64,000 nucleotides of DNA, taken from contig JAAHFU020000001.1 of assembly GCA_010672825.2 (NCBI GenBank), positions 2,294,001 through 2,358,000 on the forward strand. The letters are read 5' to 3'. Under the pieces are notes generated by a model. The model was not told the origin of the DNA and did no database searches. It saw nothing but the letters and a program-made list of their open reading frames with translations. The translations under genes and the position numbers were made by a program. Position 1 is the stretch's first letter. Every line of letters starts with the position of its first letter. Of the stretch, positions 9,124-17,374 are shown in pieces. The DNA comes from Leptolyngbya sp. SIO1E4. GTDB taxonomy: Bacteria > Cyanobacteriota > Cyanobacteriia > Phormidesmidales > Phormidesmidaceae.

Positions 9124-9969
9124 TCACGGCGTCGCCACGGGCTCTAGTTTGGCCGCAGATTCACGGATTGAGACGCCCGCTTCCAATGCCTCGACAAACT
9201 GCCGTACCCGAATTGGATCAATAGATTGGGTAATGTCCCCTTTTCGTTTCAGGGAGCTGGCCACAATCACGCCGTCCGACGACTGGATCAGCTTCCCAAT
9301 GTTTTCCCACGTTGCACCGCTGCCAATGAAGACAGGGGCTTCTTTCGCAGCCGCTTTGGCAAGTTCTAAATCTTCAAAGCTGGGCGGGCTACCAGTAGCC
9401 CAGCCAGAAAGGATAATGCCGTCTGCCAGGCCCCGTTCAATGGTTTCTTGTACGGCTGTCGTCAGATTAGGCGACCCAAGTGGCCGGGCATGTTTCACTA
9501 AAACATCGGCCAGAATCTTGACGTTGCTGCCCAGCTCTCGTCGGTAACGCAACAGGTCATGGGCACAGCCTTCAATCAGGCCTTGGTCAGTGGCCATAAC
9601 GCCTGTTAAAACGTTAACCCGAATAAAGTGAGCCTCAACGCAGGTGGCGATCGCCAACGCACTGCGCGCATCGTTGCGCAGCACATTGATACCGACTGGA
9701 ACCGTCACTAGCTGCTGCAGGCGATGCACAATCAGGCTCATGGCGCTGACAATCGCAGGATCGACCTGATCTTTGGGAAAGGGGGCATCAAAAAAGTTCT
9801 CAACGATGATGCCACTGACCCCCCCTGAGGTCAGGGCAGTGGCCTCTTGCTCAGCCCGGTCAATGACTCGCTGAAGGTTCCCTCCCCAGCGTGGAGAGGT
9901 CGGCAAAGGCAAGAGGTGAACGACCCCGATAACGGGTGTTGAGGTCTTAAAAATAGTCGTTAGGCTCAC
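9124..9969 (-). CDS. btpA: Photosystem I biogenesis protein BtpA
   Basis: BtpA (BtpA/SgcQ family) is an extrinsic thylakoid protein required to stabilise photosystem I reaction-centre proteins in Synechocystis. The 281-residue product has the TIM-barrel-like family blocks: PVIGVVHLLPLPTSPRWGG at the N-terminus, GVSGIIVENFFDAPF, VPVGINVLRNDARSALAIA, FIRVNVLTGVMATDQGLIEG, and GSGATWENIGKL with DGVIVASSLKR near the C-terminus. The biochemical activity of the family is not known. ATG at 9969 gives the usual MSLTTIF start. It is divergent from rimO across a 341-bp region. Confidence 0.93.
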   Translation of the reverse strand: MSLTTIFKTSTPVIGVVHLLPLPTSPRWGGNLQRVIDRAEQEATALTSGGVSGIIVENFFDAPFPKDQVDPAIVSAMSLIVHRLQQLVTVPVGINVLRNDARSALAIATCVEAHFIRVNVLTGVMATDQGLIEGCAHDLLRYRRELGSNVKILADVLVKHARPLGSPNLTTAVQETIERGLADGIILSGWATGSPPSFEDLELAKAAAKEAPVFIGSGATWENIGKLIQSSDGVIVASSLKRKGDITQSIDPIRVRQFVEALEAGVSIRESAAKLEPVATP

Positions 9970-10310
9970 GTGGACTGGTCTCGAATGCGAAGACTAATTA
10001 GCCTGTCATCCACAACGACACAAGGCCGCTGCTCTTACCCAATTTACCCCAAGCTATCCCCTTCTTGGTGCGACTTATTGGGTCAACCTGGGATGGGCCA
10101 TTGGTTCAACCAACACAAGTGCCAGTAAAAGCTTTACGATGAGGGTTTGGAAAGGGCTGTGCAATTGTCCATAATCGATGTCAGCAGTTCCCAGAAATAT
10201 CCATATCTCTGGAGACGGATTGATTAGGGGCAAACCGACAAGCTACCTTCTGACGGTCAATCCATGTTTACGGTTCATACATTTTTTACGGTTCATACAT
10301 TTTCATTGCT
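9970..10310. other. Divergent btpA/rimO intergenic region
   Basis: These 341 bp should hold promoters for btpA (leftward) and rimO (rightward). I see no confident -35/-10 pair. The last 44 bp contain an exact 18-bp tandem duplication, annotated separately. Short frames crossing it lack coding character. Confidence 0.4.
10267..10302 (+). repeat. Exact 18-bp tandem duplication just before the rimO start
   Basis: TTTACGGTTCATACATTT occurs twice without a gap (10267-10284 and 10285-10302), ending 8 bp before the rimO ATG at 10311. The copies occupy the normal Shine-Dalgarno position, yet contain no purine-rich SD-like sequence. Either translation begins without an SD or the duplication separates the gene from its original leader. 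Confidence 0.85.
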
Positions 10311-11639
10311 ATGAGTGCTGCTGCCCAACCCACCATTGCCGTTACCCATCTGGGATGTGAGAAAAATCGCGTTGACACTGAGCACATGCTGGGGCTGCTT
10401 GTGCAGGCTGGCTATGCAGTAGATGCTAATGAAGAGCTAGCTGATTATGTGCTGGTCAATACCTGCAGCTTTATTGAGTCTGCACGGGAAGAATCGGTGC
10501 GCACCTTAGTAGAATTAGCCGCTGCCAATAAAAAAATTGTGATTACGGGCTGTTTAGCTCAGCACTTTCAAGAAGAATTGCTGCAGGAGATTCCAGAAGC
10601 GGTCGCACTTGTGGGGACTGGCGACTATCACAAGATTGTTGATGTGATTCGACGCACAGAGGCAGGAGAGCGGGTCAAGGAAGTCTCTTTGGAACCTACT
10701 TACATTGCTGATGAAACGGTTCCCCGCTATCGCACAACCAGCGAGGGTACCGCTTATATGAGAGTGGCTGAGGGGTGTAACTATCGCTGTGCGTTCTGTA
10801 TTATTCCTCATCTGCGGGGCAATCAGCGATCGCGTTCAATTGAGTCGATTGTGGCTGAAGCTCACCAGTTAGCCTCTGAAGGGGTACAAGAGCTAGTTCT
10901 CATTTCTCAAATCACAACTAACTATGGGGCAGATCTCTATGGTTCCCCGCGCTTAGCAGAGTTACTGTACGCCTTAGGGGAAGTCGATATCCCCTGGATT
11001 CGGATGCACTACGCTTACCCGACAGGTTTGACGCCAGAGGTGATTCAAGCGATTCAGGCGGTGCCTAATGTGCTTCCCTACCTTGATTTGCCGCTGCAGC
11101 ATTCCCATCCAGATATGTTGCGAGCTATGAACCGTCCGTGGCAGGGCCGGGTAAACGATGACATTATTCACCGCATCAAAACAGCACTGCCGGAAGCCGT
11201 CATGCGCACCACCTTTATTGTTGGCTTCCCTGGAGAGACGGAAGCACACTTTGAGCACCTGGTGAACTTTGTGGAACGCCATGAGTTTGACCATGTAGGG
11301 GTATTTACGTTCTCTGCGGAGGAAGGTACCCCCGCAGCCACCTTGCCGAACCCGATTCCCCAAGCCGTGATGGATACCCGTCGCGATCGCCTGATGCGCA
11401 CCCAACAACCCATTTCCCTCAAGCGCAATCAGGCAGAGATGAGCAAGATAGTTGATGTCTTGGTTGAGCAAGTGAACCCGAGCAATGGTCAAATGATTGG
11501 GCGATCGGCCCGTTATGCTCCGGATGTAGATGGCCTGGTTTATCTCAAAGGGCAGGCAGCCCTAGGGCAGATTGTCAAAGCTCAGATTGAGTCTGCGGAT
11601 GTTTATGATCTTTACGGGTCTGTACTCAACGTTCATTAA
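10311..11639 (+). CDS. rimO: Ribosomal protein S12 methylthiotransferase RimO
   Basis: RimO is a radical-SAM enzyme that adds a methylthio group to the conserved aspartate of ribosomal protein S12. The 442-residue product has the N-terminal domain with auxiliary-cluster cysteines C16 (HLGCEKNR), C52 (NTCSF) and C81 (TGCLA). The radical-SAM motif C156-NYR-C160-AF-C163 and a C-terminal TRAM-like domain follow. RimO-specific text such as [17 protein letters not shown] and EGTPAATLP separates it from MiaB. The annotated ATG lies directly after an 18-bp duplication with no SD sequence. The next gene on the strand begins about 180 bp downstream. Confidence 0.96.
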   Translation: MSAAAQPTIAVTHLGCEKNRVDTEHMLGLLVQAGYAVDANEELADYVLVNTCSFIESAREESVRTLVELAAANKKIVITGCLAQHFQEELLQEIPEAVALVGTGDYHKIVDVIRRTEAGERVKEVSLEPTYIADETVPRYRTTSEGTAYMRVAEGCNYRCAFCIIPHLRGNQRSRSIESIVAEAHQLASEGVQELVLISQITTNYGADLYGSPRLAELLYALGEVDIPWIRMHYAYPTGLTPEVIQAIQAVPNVLPYLDLPLQHSHPDMLRAMNRPWQGRVNDDIIHRIKTALPEAVMRTTFIVGFPGETEAHFEHLVNFVERHEFDHVGVFTFSAEEGTPAATLPNPIPQAVMDTRRDRLMRTQQPISLKRNQAEMSKIVDVLVEQVNPSNGQMIGRSARYAPDVDGLVYLKGQAALGQIVKAQIESADVYDLYGSVLNVH

Positions 11640-11820
11640 CAGAAAGTAAAGCCAGCGCGTCAGGGGCTTAACTATAGCAATCCTTTGCGTACCTGCTGTT
11701 AAGCTGTGTATTTCTCTACACAATCCGCTGAAGGTGCTGCATTAGAATAAAGCATAAACACAGGCAAATATCCCTGTCTGAGTAGTATTTGGGGGGTAAT
11801 TTTTTATGTTGGTTGTAATC

Positions 11821-12003
11821 ATGAACGACCAGCTTCTGTCTCCCGAAACGGTTTGTCAAAGTTGCTTGATGGCAAATCAGCGGGGGCAACCACGCTTCCA
11901 TCATGGACATTTAACATGTGGGCGTTTGCTGGCAAAAATTCACGAAGGTCAGTCGGCACAGTATGAGTGCCAGATGGGCTTTCGTATAGCAAGTATTAAC
12001 TGA
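11821..12003 (+). CDS. Small four-cysteine protein, cyanobacterial unknown
   Basis: The product is 60 residues from the ATG at 11821, or 65 from ATG 11806. I chose 11821 because MNDQLLSPETVCQSCLMA looks like the conserved N-terminus of similar cyanobacterial proteins, as far as I recall them. Four cysteines (CQSC, then single Cys in LTCGRL and YECQMGF) could bind zinc. No known domain is assigned. It sits between rimO and tic20 on the same strand with spacing over 100 bp on each side, so it probably has its own promoter. The G-run GGGGGG 10 bp before 11806 leaves the upstream start possible. Confidence 0.6.
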   Translation: MNDQLLSPETVCQSCLMANQRGQPRFHHGHLTCGRLLAKIHEGQSAQYECQMGFRIASIN

Positions 12004-12116
12004 AAATTAAGATACGCCTGTTTGAGAAGGATGTTTGAGAGGGCTCTCTGCCACTTACACTCATCCTCAGTTAGCATAAATAAAGCCGTAATTTCGATAG
12101 AGGCATCGCGCTTTCA

Positions 12117-12620
12117 ATGACTTGGCGTAGTACAACAACAGCACAAGATAGAGCCTTCGGTTGCCTTCCTTATTTGCTTCCGCTTATCGAGGTCTCACTA
12201 TTAGCGGTGTCTTTTGCTATGGGATACAACATTGGGCTCTTTGCTCAATTTCCTGTTCTGAGCCTGATCCTAGTTCCGTTATCTCCTTTAATTCAGATCT
12301 ACACAGGTTTCCCATTTGCTGGGTTGATTGTGTTCATCCTCCTATTGACCCTAGTGGTTCGTAACACCAACATCAGCCACTTTATCCGCTTCAACACCAT
12401 GCAGGCAATTTTGCTGGATATCCTGCTGATCTTAGGGCGAATTATCCTCAGCATGGTTATAGTTCCTGTGGCAGGGGCGAGCTTGATTACAGATACTATT
12501 CTCAATATCGTTTTACTGGGTATTTTGGCAGCTATCGCCTACTCAGTTGTGCAGACGGTTCGTGGTCAATACGCTGAGATTCCAACCCTTTCTGAAGCGG
12601 TTTATATGCAGGTTCGTTAG
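12117..12620 (+). CDS. Tic20 family membrane protein
   Basis: The 167-residue integral membrane protein has four hydrophobic segments. Its pattern matches cyanobacterial homologues of the chloroplast inner-envelope import protein Tic20: DRAFGCLPYLLPLIEV at the N-terminus, VVRNTNISHFIRFNTMQAIL in the middle, and VVQTVRGQYAEIPTLSEAVYMQVR at the end. In cyanobacteria the role is not settled, since there is no import complex; protein translocation or membrane protein assembly has been proposed. The ATG start matches the family length. It is convergent with the FAH-type gene. Confidence 0.9.
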   Translation: MTWRSTTTAQDRAFGCLPYLLPLIEVSLLAVSFAMGYNIGLFAQFPVLSLILVPLSPLIQIYTGFPFAGLIVFILLLTLVVRNTNISHFIRFNTMQAILLDILLILGRIILSMVIVPVAGASLITDTILNIVLLGILAAIAYSVVQTVRGQYAEIPTLSEAVYMQVR

Positions 12621-12776
12621 CGTTCGGCTAGTTTATATGCTCAATCCGAAGCTCTATGATGACCGGATTGAGGCTCAGTGCTAGCTGCGAAGTGCTTCAG
12701 ACCGGGTTTCATTGAAAGGATGTTTCTGTGGAGTCAAGCCTCTCCTAAGAAATTGCAAGGGTAATCCGATGTTCCG

Positions 12777-13598
12777 TTAAGCTCCAGCTTTTTGGGCATC
12801 TGCTGTCAGAGTTCTGACGGGCATAGAGCGTGTTTGCACGTCATTTTCTAGGGAGCCGATACCTTCGATTTCTACTCGGATGCGATCGCCGATTTGGAGG
12901 GGGCCTACTCCTTCGGGGGTTCCTGTAAGCACAACATCTCCTGGGAGTAACGTCATGACCTGGCTGATATAGGCAACTAGCGTTTCTGGTTTGAAGACCA
13001 TGTCGCTGATGTTGCCCACTTGTACAGGGTCAGAAGACTCATTCAAAAACGTTTGAATGCGGGCTTCTGGATTGAGTTCCCGAACAATCCAGGGTCCTAA
13101 AGGACAAAAAGAGTCAAACCCTTTTGCCCGAATCCACTGGCTATCGCGTGCTTGCAAATCCCGTGCCGTTACGTCGTTGGCAATGGTATAGCCCCAAATT
13201 TTGTCTTTGGCGGCATCTTCATCACAATCAACGCAGCGCTCACCAATCACCAGAGCCAGCTCTCCCTCGTAATCTACCCGTTGAGACTGCAGCGGATAGT
13301 AAATAGGCATGTTTGCCGACGTCACTGCTGTCGAAGGCTTCATAAACAGCAGAGGCTCTTTAGGAACGCCCCCTCCCATTTCTGCTGCATGCTTAACGTA
13401 ATTTTTGCCCACCGCGATGATTTTTGACGGGGCACAGGGAGCTAGCAGCTTATAGGTATTGGAGTCTAAGACAGTATCTGTCAACTCCCCTTGTAGCCAG
13501 GGTGGCGCATCAAGTACGTGAACGCTGCGATCAGATTGTAAAAGACCGTAGTGAAGCTGTCCTGATTGCGATTGAACTCGAACGTAGCGTTGCGCCAT
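12777..13598 (-). CDS. Fumarylacetoacetate hydrolase family protein
   Basis: The product has 273 residues from the ATG at 13598 (MAQRYVRVQSQ), preceded by AGGA. The frame extends four codons upstream from another start. The family contains metal-dependent C-C or C-O bond enzymes: fumarylacetoacetase, 2-hydroxyhepta-2,4-diene-1,7-dioate isomerase, acylpyruvases and oxaloacetate decarboxylases. Metal-ligand text is visible: IAVGKNYVKHAAEMG, RVDYEGELALVIGERC, WGYTIANDVTARDLQARD, and the C-terminal LTGTPEGVGPLQIGD. Without neighbours from an aromatic pathway, an acylpyruvase or oxaloacetate-type housekeeping role is most likely. It is divergent from rpsF. Confidence 0.9.
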   Translation of the reverse strand: MAQRYVRVQSQSGQLHYGLLQSDRSVHVLDAPPWLQGELTDTVLDSNTYKLLAPCAPSKIIAVGKNYVKHAAEMGGGVPKEPLLFMKPSTAVTSANMPIYYPLQSQRVDYEGELALVIGERCVDCDEDAAKDKIWGYTIANDVTARDLQARDSQWIRAKGFDSFCPLGPWIVRELNPEARIQTFLNESSDPVQVGNISDMVFKPETLVAYISQVMTLLPGDVVLTGTPEGVGPLQIGDRIRVEIEGIGSLENDVQTRSMPVRTLTADAQKAGA

Positions 13599-13732
13599 AG
13601 ATTCCTGCAAATACTGGTATGATTGTAAATCCTTGTCTTTGCTCTAAGGTTCTCAGGAGCGTTCCCCTAGATCAGGAACTTCTTAAGGGAATTTTGAGCT
13701 GCGAAGACCATTTGTCCACAAGGAGTGCTTTG

Positions 13733-14107
13733 ATGAAAGAATACATGTACGAAACAATGTACATCTTGAGGCCTGATATCGGCGAAGAGATTGTAGACGA
13801 AGAAATTGCCAAATACCAAGGCATTTTACAAGAGCAAGGATCAACCATCCTCGAAACCCAACACCGAGGTAAACGACGCCTAGCCTATGAAATTGCAAGG
13901 CATCGTGAAGGGATTTATATTCAGATGAATTATCAGGGACCTGGCCAGGTCATTGCCATTATGGAGCGGGCCATGCGCCTGAGTGAGAACGTCATTCGAT
14001 ATCTTACGATCAAGCAACCCTTTACCGAGGATCTTGAAGATGAAGAATCTGAACTGTCTGGAGCAGAGGCTCCGGGCATTTCTGCTCCTCCACCGGGTGC
14101 ATCTTAG
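13733..14107 (+). CDS. rpsF: 30S ribosomal protein S6
   Basis: S6 binds 16S rRNA in the central domain of the small subunit, as a partner of S18. The product is 124 residues from ATG 13733, preceded by AGGAG at 13721-13725 with 7-bp spacing. The frame is open further upstream, but that part is not S6. The core reads [28 protein letters not shown] and [18 protein letters not shown], followed by an acidic, Pro-rich tail found in cyanobacterial S6. No rpsR or ssb gene follows, unlike many bacteria. A strong terminator follows at 14152-14198. Confidence 0.96.
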   Translation: MKEYMYETMYILRPDIGEEIVDEEIAKYQGILQEQGSTILETQHRGKRRLAYEIARHREGIYIQMNYQGPGQVIAIMERAMRLSENVIRYLTIKQPFTEDLEDEESELSGAEAPGISAPPPGAS

Positions 14108-14149
14108 GAATATCTACATTAAGCCAGTGGCCGTTTCAGGATGCTGATT

Positions 14150-14200
14150 TTATCTCCGTTGCCCCTTGATAACTTCAAGCAAGGCAACGGAGATTTTTGG
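14150..14200 (+). terminator. Rho-independent terminator of rpsF
   Basis: A perfect 12-bp stem (ATCTCCGTTGCC at 14152-14163 with GGCAACGGAGAT at 14183-14194) encloses a 19-nt loop. The run TTTTT at 14194-14198 follows. It lies 45 bp after the rpsF stop. Confidence 0.88.
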
Positions 14201-14786
14201 TAGAAGCATGAAATTGTTCCAAGGGCAAAAAATCGAGACTATACACCTGCGATTCTAAACGCTGAGTGCATTAGGCAATAGGGTTTTGGGTTAAAGCTCC
14301 TGCAAAGTTAGAAGTCACCTAAAACAGCGAAATCAGTCTGGAAGATTTTTATACTAGCAAAAGCCTGAATCCATGAGGCTTGCAGCCACAAAAACCAGCG
14401 TAGATCTTCATGGAAGCGCTGACCAATATTAGGGGCGAGCAGCGCATCAGCCGACCAGTTATCAAGGCAATACCTCCAGGCAATAAACCTTGGTCCGTGT
14501 TGACGCGGGTTATTGCGGCTGAAATGTTGAAGAACTCTAACGATCTGCCCAAATGCTTCTAGTTCTTGCCATCAAGGAGTGGCATTTGTGGTATGAGGTG
14601 CTAAAGTATCAGCATTCATTCAAGGATGTTGCCTTCGCTAGTGCTTCAGGGATAGGAGCTTGGGGCTTAGACGCTATATTTAGCGTTGATTGTTGCCTGA
14701 AAATCGTAGTCAGGGCAGTTTAGAGGCAGGGTTGTGTTTGCAAGTCATAGACTTTTGAAGAGTTTTGCAAGGCTGGGGTTAGTAGT
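14201..14786. other. Long non-coding stretch with a 16-bp palindrome
   Basis: About 590 bp lie between the rpsF terminator and the next gene. Frames here have no convincing coding character. ACGCTA (14671-14676) and TAGCGT (14681-14686) form an inverted repeat around TATT, about 100 bp before the next gene, and could be an operator or promoter element. Nothing else is recognised. Confidence 0.4.
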
Positions 14787-15338
14787 GTGACGCAAATGAT
14801 GAATTCTTCCTACTCTACCAACCAGGTTGAGGTGGCTAGGCTCCGGGAGGAGCTGCAGATGCGTGATGAGTTAGTTCAGCAACTCTCACGGGAGCTCTTC
14901 CGTTTAGTCAAAGGACATGCAGGCCTAGCGCCAACGAGTGATGCCTCTGAGCAGCACCAAGCTGAGGTGCGCGCTTTGAGAGAGCAACTGCAGGGCGTTG
15001 AACAACAAGTTACTTTCTATCAAGGGCAGTTAGAAGAGCGGAATACGGAAGTTGTACAGCTGCGGCAAACCGTTCAAGAGTTGACTGACCGTACCCGCAT
15101 GCTAGAGCAGGTGGTGCAAGAGTTACCTAAGGTTTATCGCCAAAAGTTTGAAGAGCGTATTGAGACTGTTCGGGATAAGGTCAGACGGCTGCAGCAAGAA
15201 AATCGCCAATTGCAAGCAGAGTTACAGAGCGTGAGTTACCGATTGGCAGTCCGTACTCGGCGATCTCAACAGTTAGATCTTCCCAGTTTTGCCGGAGATG
15301 AATTAGGCGGCGTCGGCTTGCCTAGTTTTAGCAATTAA
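14787..15338 (+). CDS. Coiled-coil protein, likely Npun_F5560 family
   Basis: The product is 183 residues, mostly helical. The N-terminal part VARLREELQMRDELVQQLSRELFRLVKG and the long heptad-rich section to about residue 155 predict a coiled coil. The C-terminus has a conserved-looking short tail (LDLPSFAGDELGGVGLPSF). From memory this pattern matches the cyanobacterial family named after Npun_F5560; I cannot check it here. No function is known. GTG/ATG alternatives near the start (MTQMMNSS) leave the exact first residue uncertain. It converges on the SLH gene. Confidence 0.7.
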   Translation: MTQMMNSSYSTNQVEVARLREELQMRDELVQQLSRELFRLVKGHAGLAPTSDASEQHQAEVRALREQLQGVEQQVTFYQGQLEERNTEVVQLRQTVQELTDRTRMLEQVVQELPKVYRQKFEERIETVRDKVRRLQQENRQLQAELQSVSYRLAVRTRRSQQLDLPSFAGDELGGVGLPSFSN

Positions 15339-15377
15339 GGATGTTAGAGCGCGTACGCTGATAGTCATCACGATCGC

Positions 15378-16445
15378 TCATTCAATTGGCTCTACTTTGC
15401 CCATGTATGTAAGGGCATGGTAAAGCATGGCTGCAACTTCTGCTCGCGTTGCAGGTGCATTTGGGCGAAGCTGAGCCGTTCCGTCAGCAGGCGGGGTAAT
15501 AATCCCCGATTCCAGAGCTGCAGCAACTTTGTCTCTTGCCCACTCTGGGATTGCCGACTGGTCTTGGTAAGGTTGCAAAGTTCCTGCTGAAATGGGGGAT
15601 TCTGGGAGTGATAGCCCTGTTGAAAGGGCTACTAGTACCTGCACCCTTGGGACGGTTTGATTAGGTTGAAACACCTGATTTGGATAACCCTTCATAAAGC
15701 CCGTCGCTACAGCCTCATCAATGGTGGCGGCGGCCCAGTAGTCTTGTGGAATATCTGTAAATAATTGTGGATCTTGCGTAGGTTCCACCTCAAATGCTTG
15801 GGCAACTTGCACAGATAACTCTGCGCGGGTCATCGGTCGATCCGGGGCATAAGACCCATCTGGCAGACCATTTAAGATGCCACGGGCTGTCAGGGCATCA
15901 ATATAAACCTTTGCCCAGTGGGTATCAGGCACGTCAGAAAAGACCAGGGGAGCACGCGTTACAGGAACATCAGAAGCTGGGTCATTCGGTACTCTAGGGG
16001 GCGGTACGTCGACTGAACTATCGGGTGAGACAGGTGATGTTTGAGGGCTTTCTTCGCTCCCAGTAGAGACAGCTGAACCAGATGCATCAGCTTCTCTATC
16101 GGTCATCAAGTCTGACGGAGATGTGGTCGGCGAGGCCGCAGTCTCTGCAGTGTCTTCTTCCGTTGTCAGCTCCTGTGTTGCAGAAACTTCTCCTGCGGCC
16201 TCTCCTGCGGCTGCGGTATCTGGCAGCTCGCTTTCCTCGGGCTCAGTCATCAGTGAGCTTTCAAAACGCTCGACATTAGCACTATCATCGTTGATGGCTC
16301 CTAATTGCAGCGGAGGCAATCCACCAAATAAAATCCACCCTGCTGTTCCTCCCAAGACGCCAAGAGCAACCAGAATTGCAATCCATTCGTCTTTGTCACG
16401 AGGGGACTGGGGGTTAGGGGTATTTGAGTTAGGAGGCGTAAACAC
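15378..16445 (-). CDS. Membrane-anchored protein with three SLH domains
   Basis: The product is 355 residues. A short Pro/Asn-rich N-terminus precedes one hydrophobic segment (about residues 22-44, WIAILVALGVLGGTAGWILFGG). A Ser/Thr/Glu/Pro-rich linker runs to about residue 170. Three S-layer-homology repeats follow: FSDVPDTHWAKVYIDALTA, FTDIPQDYWAAATIDEAVA and YQDQSAIPEWARDKVAAALE, each with the TRAE-like second half. SLH domains bind cell-wall polymers or peptidoglycan. Here they probably tether the inner membrane to the wall, since no outer-membrane porin barrel is present. The gene is divergent from the next. Confidence 0.87.
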   Translation of the reverse strand: MFTPPNSNTPNPQSPRDKDEWIAILVALGVLGGTAGWILFGGLPPLQLGAINDDSANVERFESSLMTEPEESELPDTAAAGEAAGEVSATQELTTEEDTAETAASPTTSPSDLMTDREADASGSAVSTGSEESPQTSPVSPDSSVDVPPPRVPNDPASDVPVTRAPLVFSDVPDTHWAKVYIDALTARGILNGLPDGSYAPDRPMTRAELSVQVAQAFEVEPTQDPQLFTDIPQDYWAAATIDEAVATGFMKGYPNQVFQPNQTVPRVQVLVALSTGLSLPESPISAGTLQPYQDQSAIPEWARDKVAAALESGIITPPADGTAQLRPNAPATRAEVAAMLYHALTYMGKVEPIE

Positions 16446-16618
16446 TGTAAGATTCCTATTCCTGCTTTTTTATGCTTTATCTAGAAAGCTATTTTGACGA
16501 CATTCTTACAGAAATTGTCTGTCCTAAACTGAAATGTGATCAACAGATTGAGCAGATCAGCAGGAAAATCTAAGTGTTCCCCCTGTAGATGTCAGACCTT
16601 TATTGTGTCGGTAGCCCC

Positions 16619-17338
16619 ATGAAGCGAGTCAAACTGATAAGTGCTGTGACTTTAGTGAGTGGACTTTTGTTCAGTCTCATGATGGTCAATGATCCACTGA
16701 CTTCAAATCGAGCTAACTCTGCTAGCCGAGAGAATTCCCGTTCCTCTCAGACTTCGAAAACAACTGCTCGTCATGCCCTCAGGCTGCTCCAAGTGGCAGC
16801 CAAACCCTTAGCTCACTTTCCCACGATGCAGCGGGCGATCGCTGCCCCTTACCCCGATGATTTGAAGGCCGATGCTGCTTTTGAGGATGCTGCCGTTTCC
16901 CTCATTGGTGTAGGGCCGCTGCGGATTGGCATGACCCTAGAAGATGCCGCCAATGCCCTGGGGCTGCCCTTAGTTCCACTCGGGAGCAATTTGGGAGGCG
17001 AGTGTGCTTATTACCAACCCCAAACTCAAGCTCAAGCCTTGGGGTTGATGGCCGTTGATGACCGCGTTATTCGGGTAGATGTTTGGCCTGGCAGCACCCT
17101 GCCTACAGTCAGCGGGGTGATCATTGGTACTTCTGAAGCAGAGGTGCTGGAATTATATCCAGGGCAAATTGAAGCGACACCCAATCCTTACACCCAAGGT
17201 AAATTTTTGACCCTGACCCCGAATGATCCAGAGCTGTCTCTCTATCGTCTTGTGTTTGAGACCGATGCTGACGGCAAAGTGATTCAGTATCGTACGGGGC
17301 AGTTCCCGGCTGTCACCTGGCCCGACGGCTGTGTGTAG
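16619..17338 (+). CDS. Exported protein of unknown function
   Basis: The product is 239 residues from ATG 16619 (MKRVKLISAVTLVSG), where a typical signal sequence begins. The frame also opens ten codons upstream. After the signal and a Ser-rich, basic low-complexity part, the core from about residue 90 reads VGPLRIGMTLEDAANALGLPL, GGECAYYQPQ and VIRVDVWPGSTLPTVSGVIIGTSEAEVLELYPG. This GIRIGMTxxEA-like pattern is found in several secreted unknowns. Two Cys (GGEC and the C-terminal DGCV) might pair. The DUF255 gene follows 36 bp later on the same strand, which suggests co-transcription. Confidence 0.7.
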   Translation: MKRVKLISAVTLVSGLLFSLMMVNDPLTSNRANSASRENSRSSQTSKTTARHALRLLQVAAKPLAHFPTMQRAIAAPYPDDLKADAAFEDAAVSLIGVGPLRIGMTLEDAANALGLPLVPLGSNLGGECAYYQPQTQAQALGLMAVDDRVIRVDVWPGSTLPTVSGVIIGTSEAEVLELYPGQIEATPNPYTQGKFLTLTPNDPELSLYRLVFETDADGKVIQYRTGQFPAVTWPDGCV

Positions 17339-17374
17339 GCGCTAGATTGAGAGGGATGCTTCGAGAAGCCCCCC

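Noticed and set aside
10178-10310. Possible c-di-GMP or glutamine riboswitch before rimO (GGGGCAAACCGACAAGC)
   Set aside because: Only a short string resembles such motifs; flanking stems and the rest of the consensus are missing, and rimO is not a usual target.
11716-11910. 64-codon minus-strand frame opposite the small Cys protein
   Set aside because: Shadow of the plus-strand gene; no coding signs of its own.
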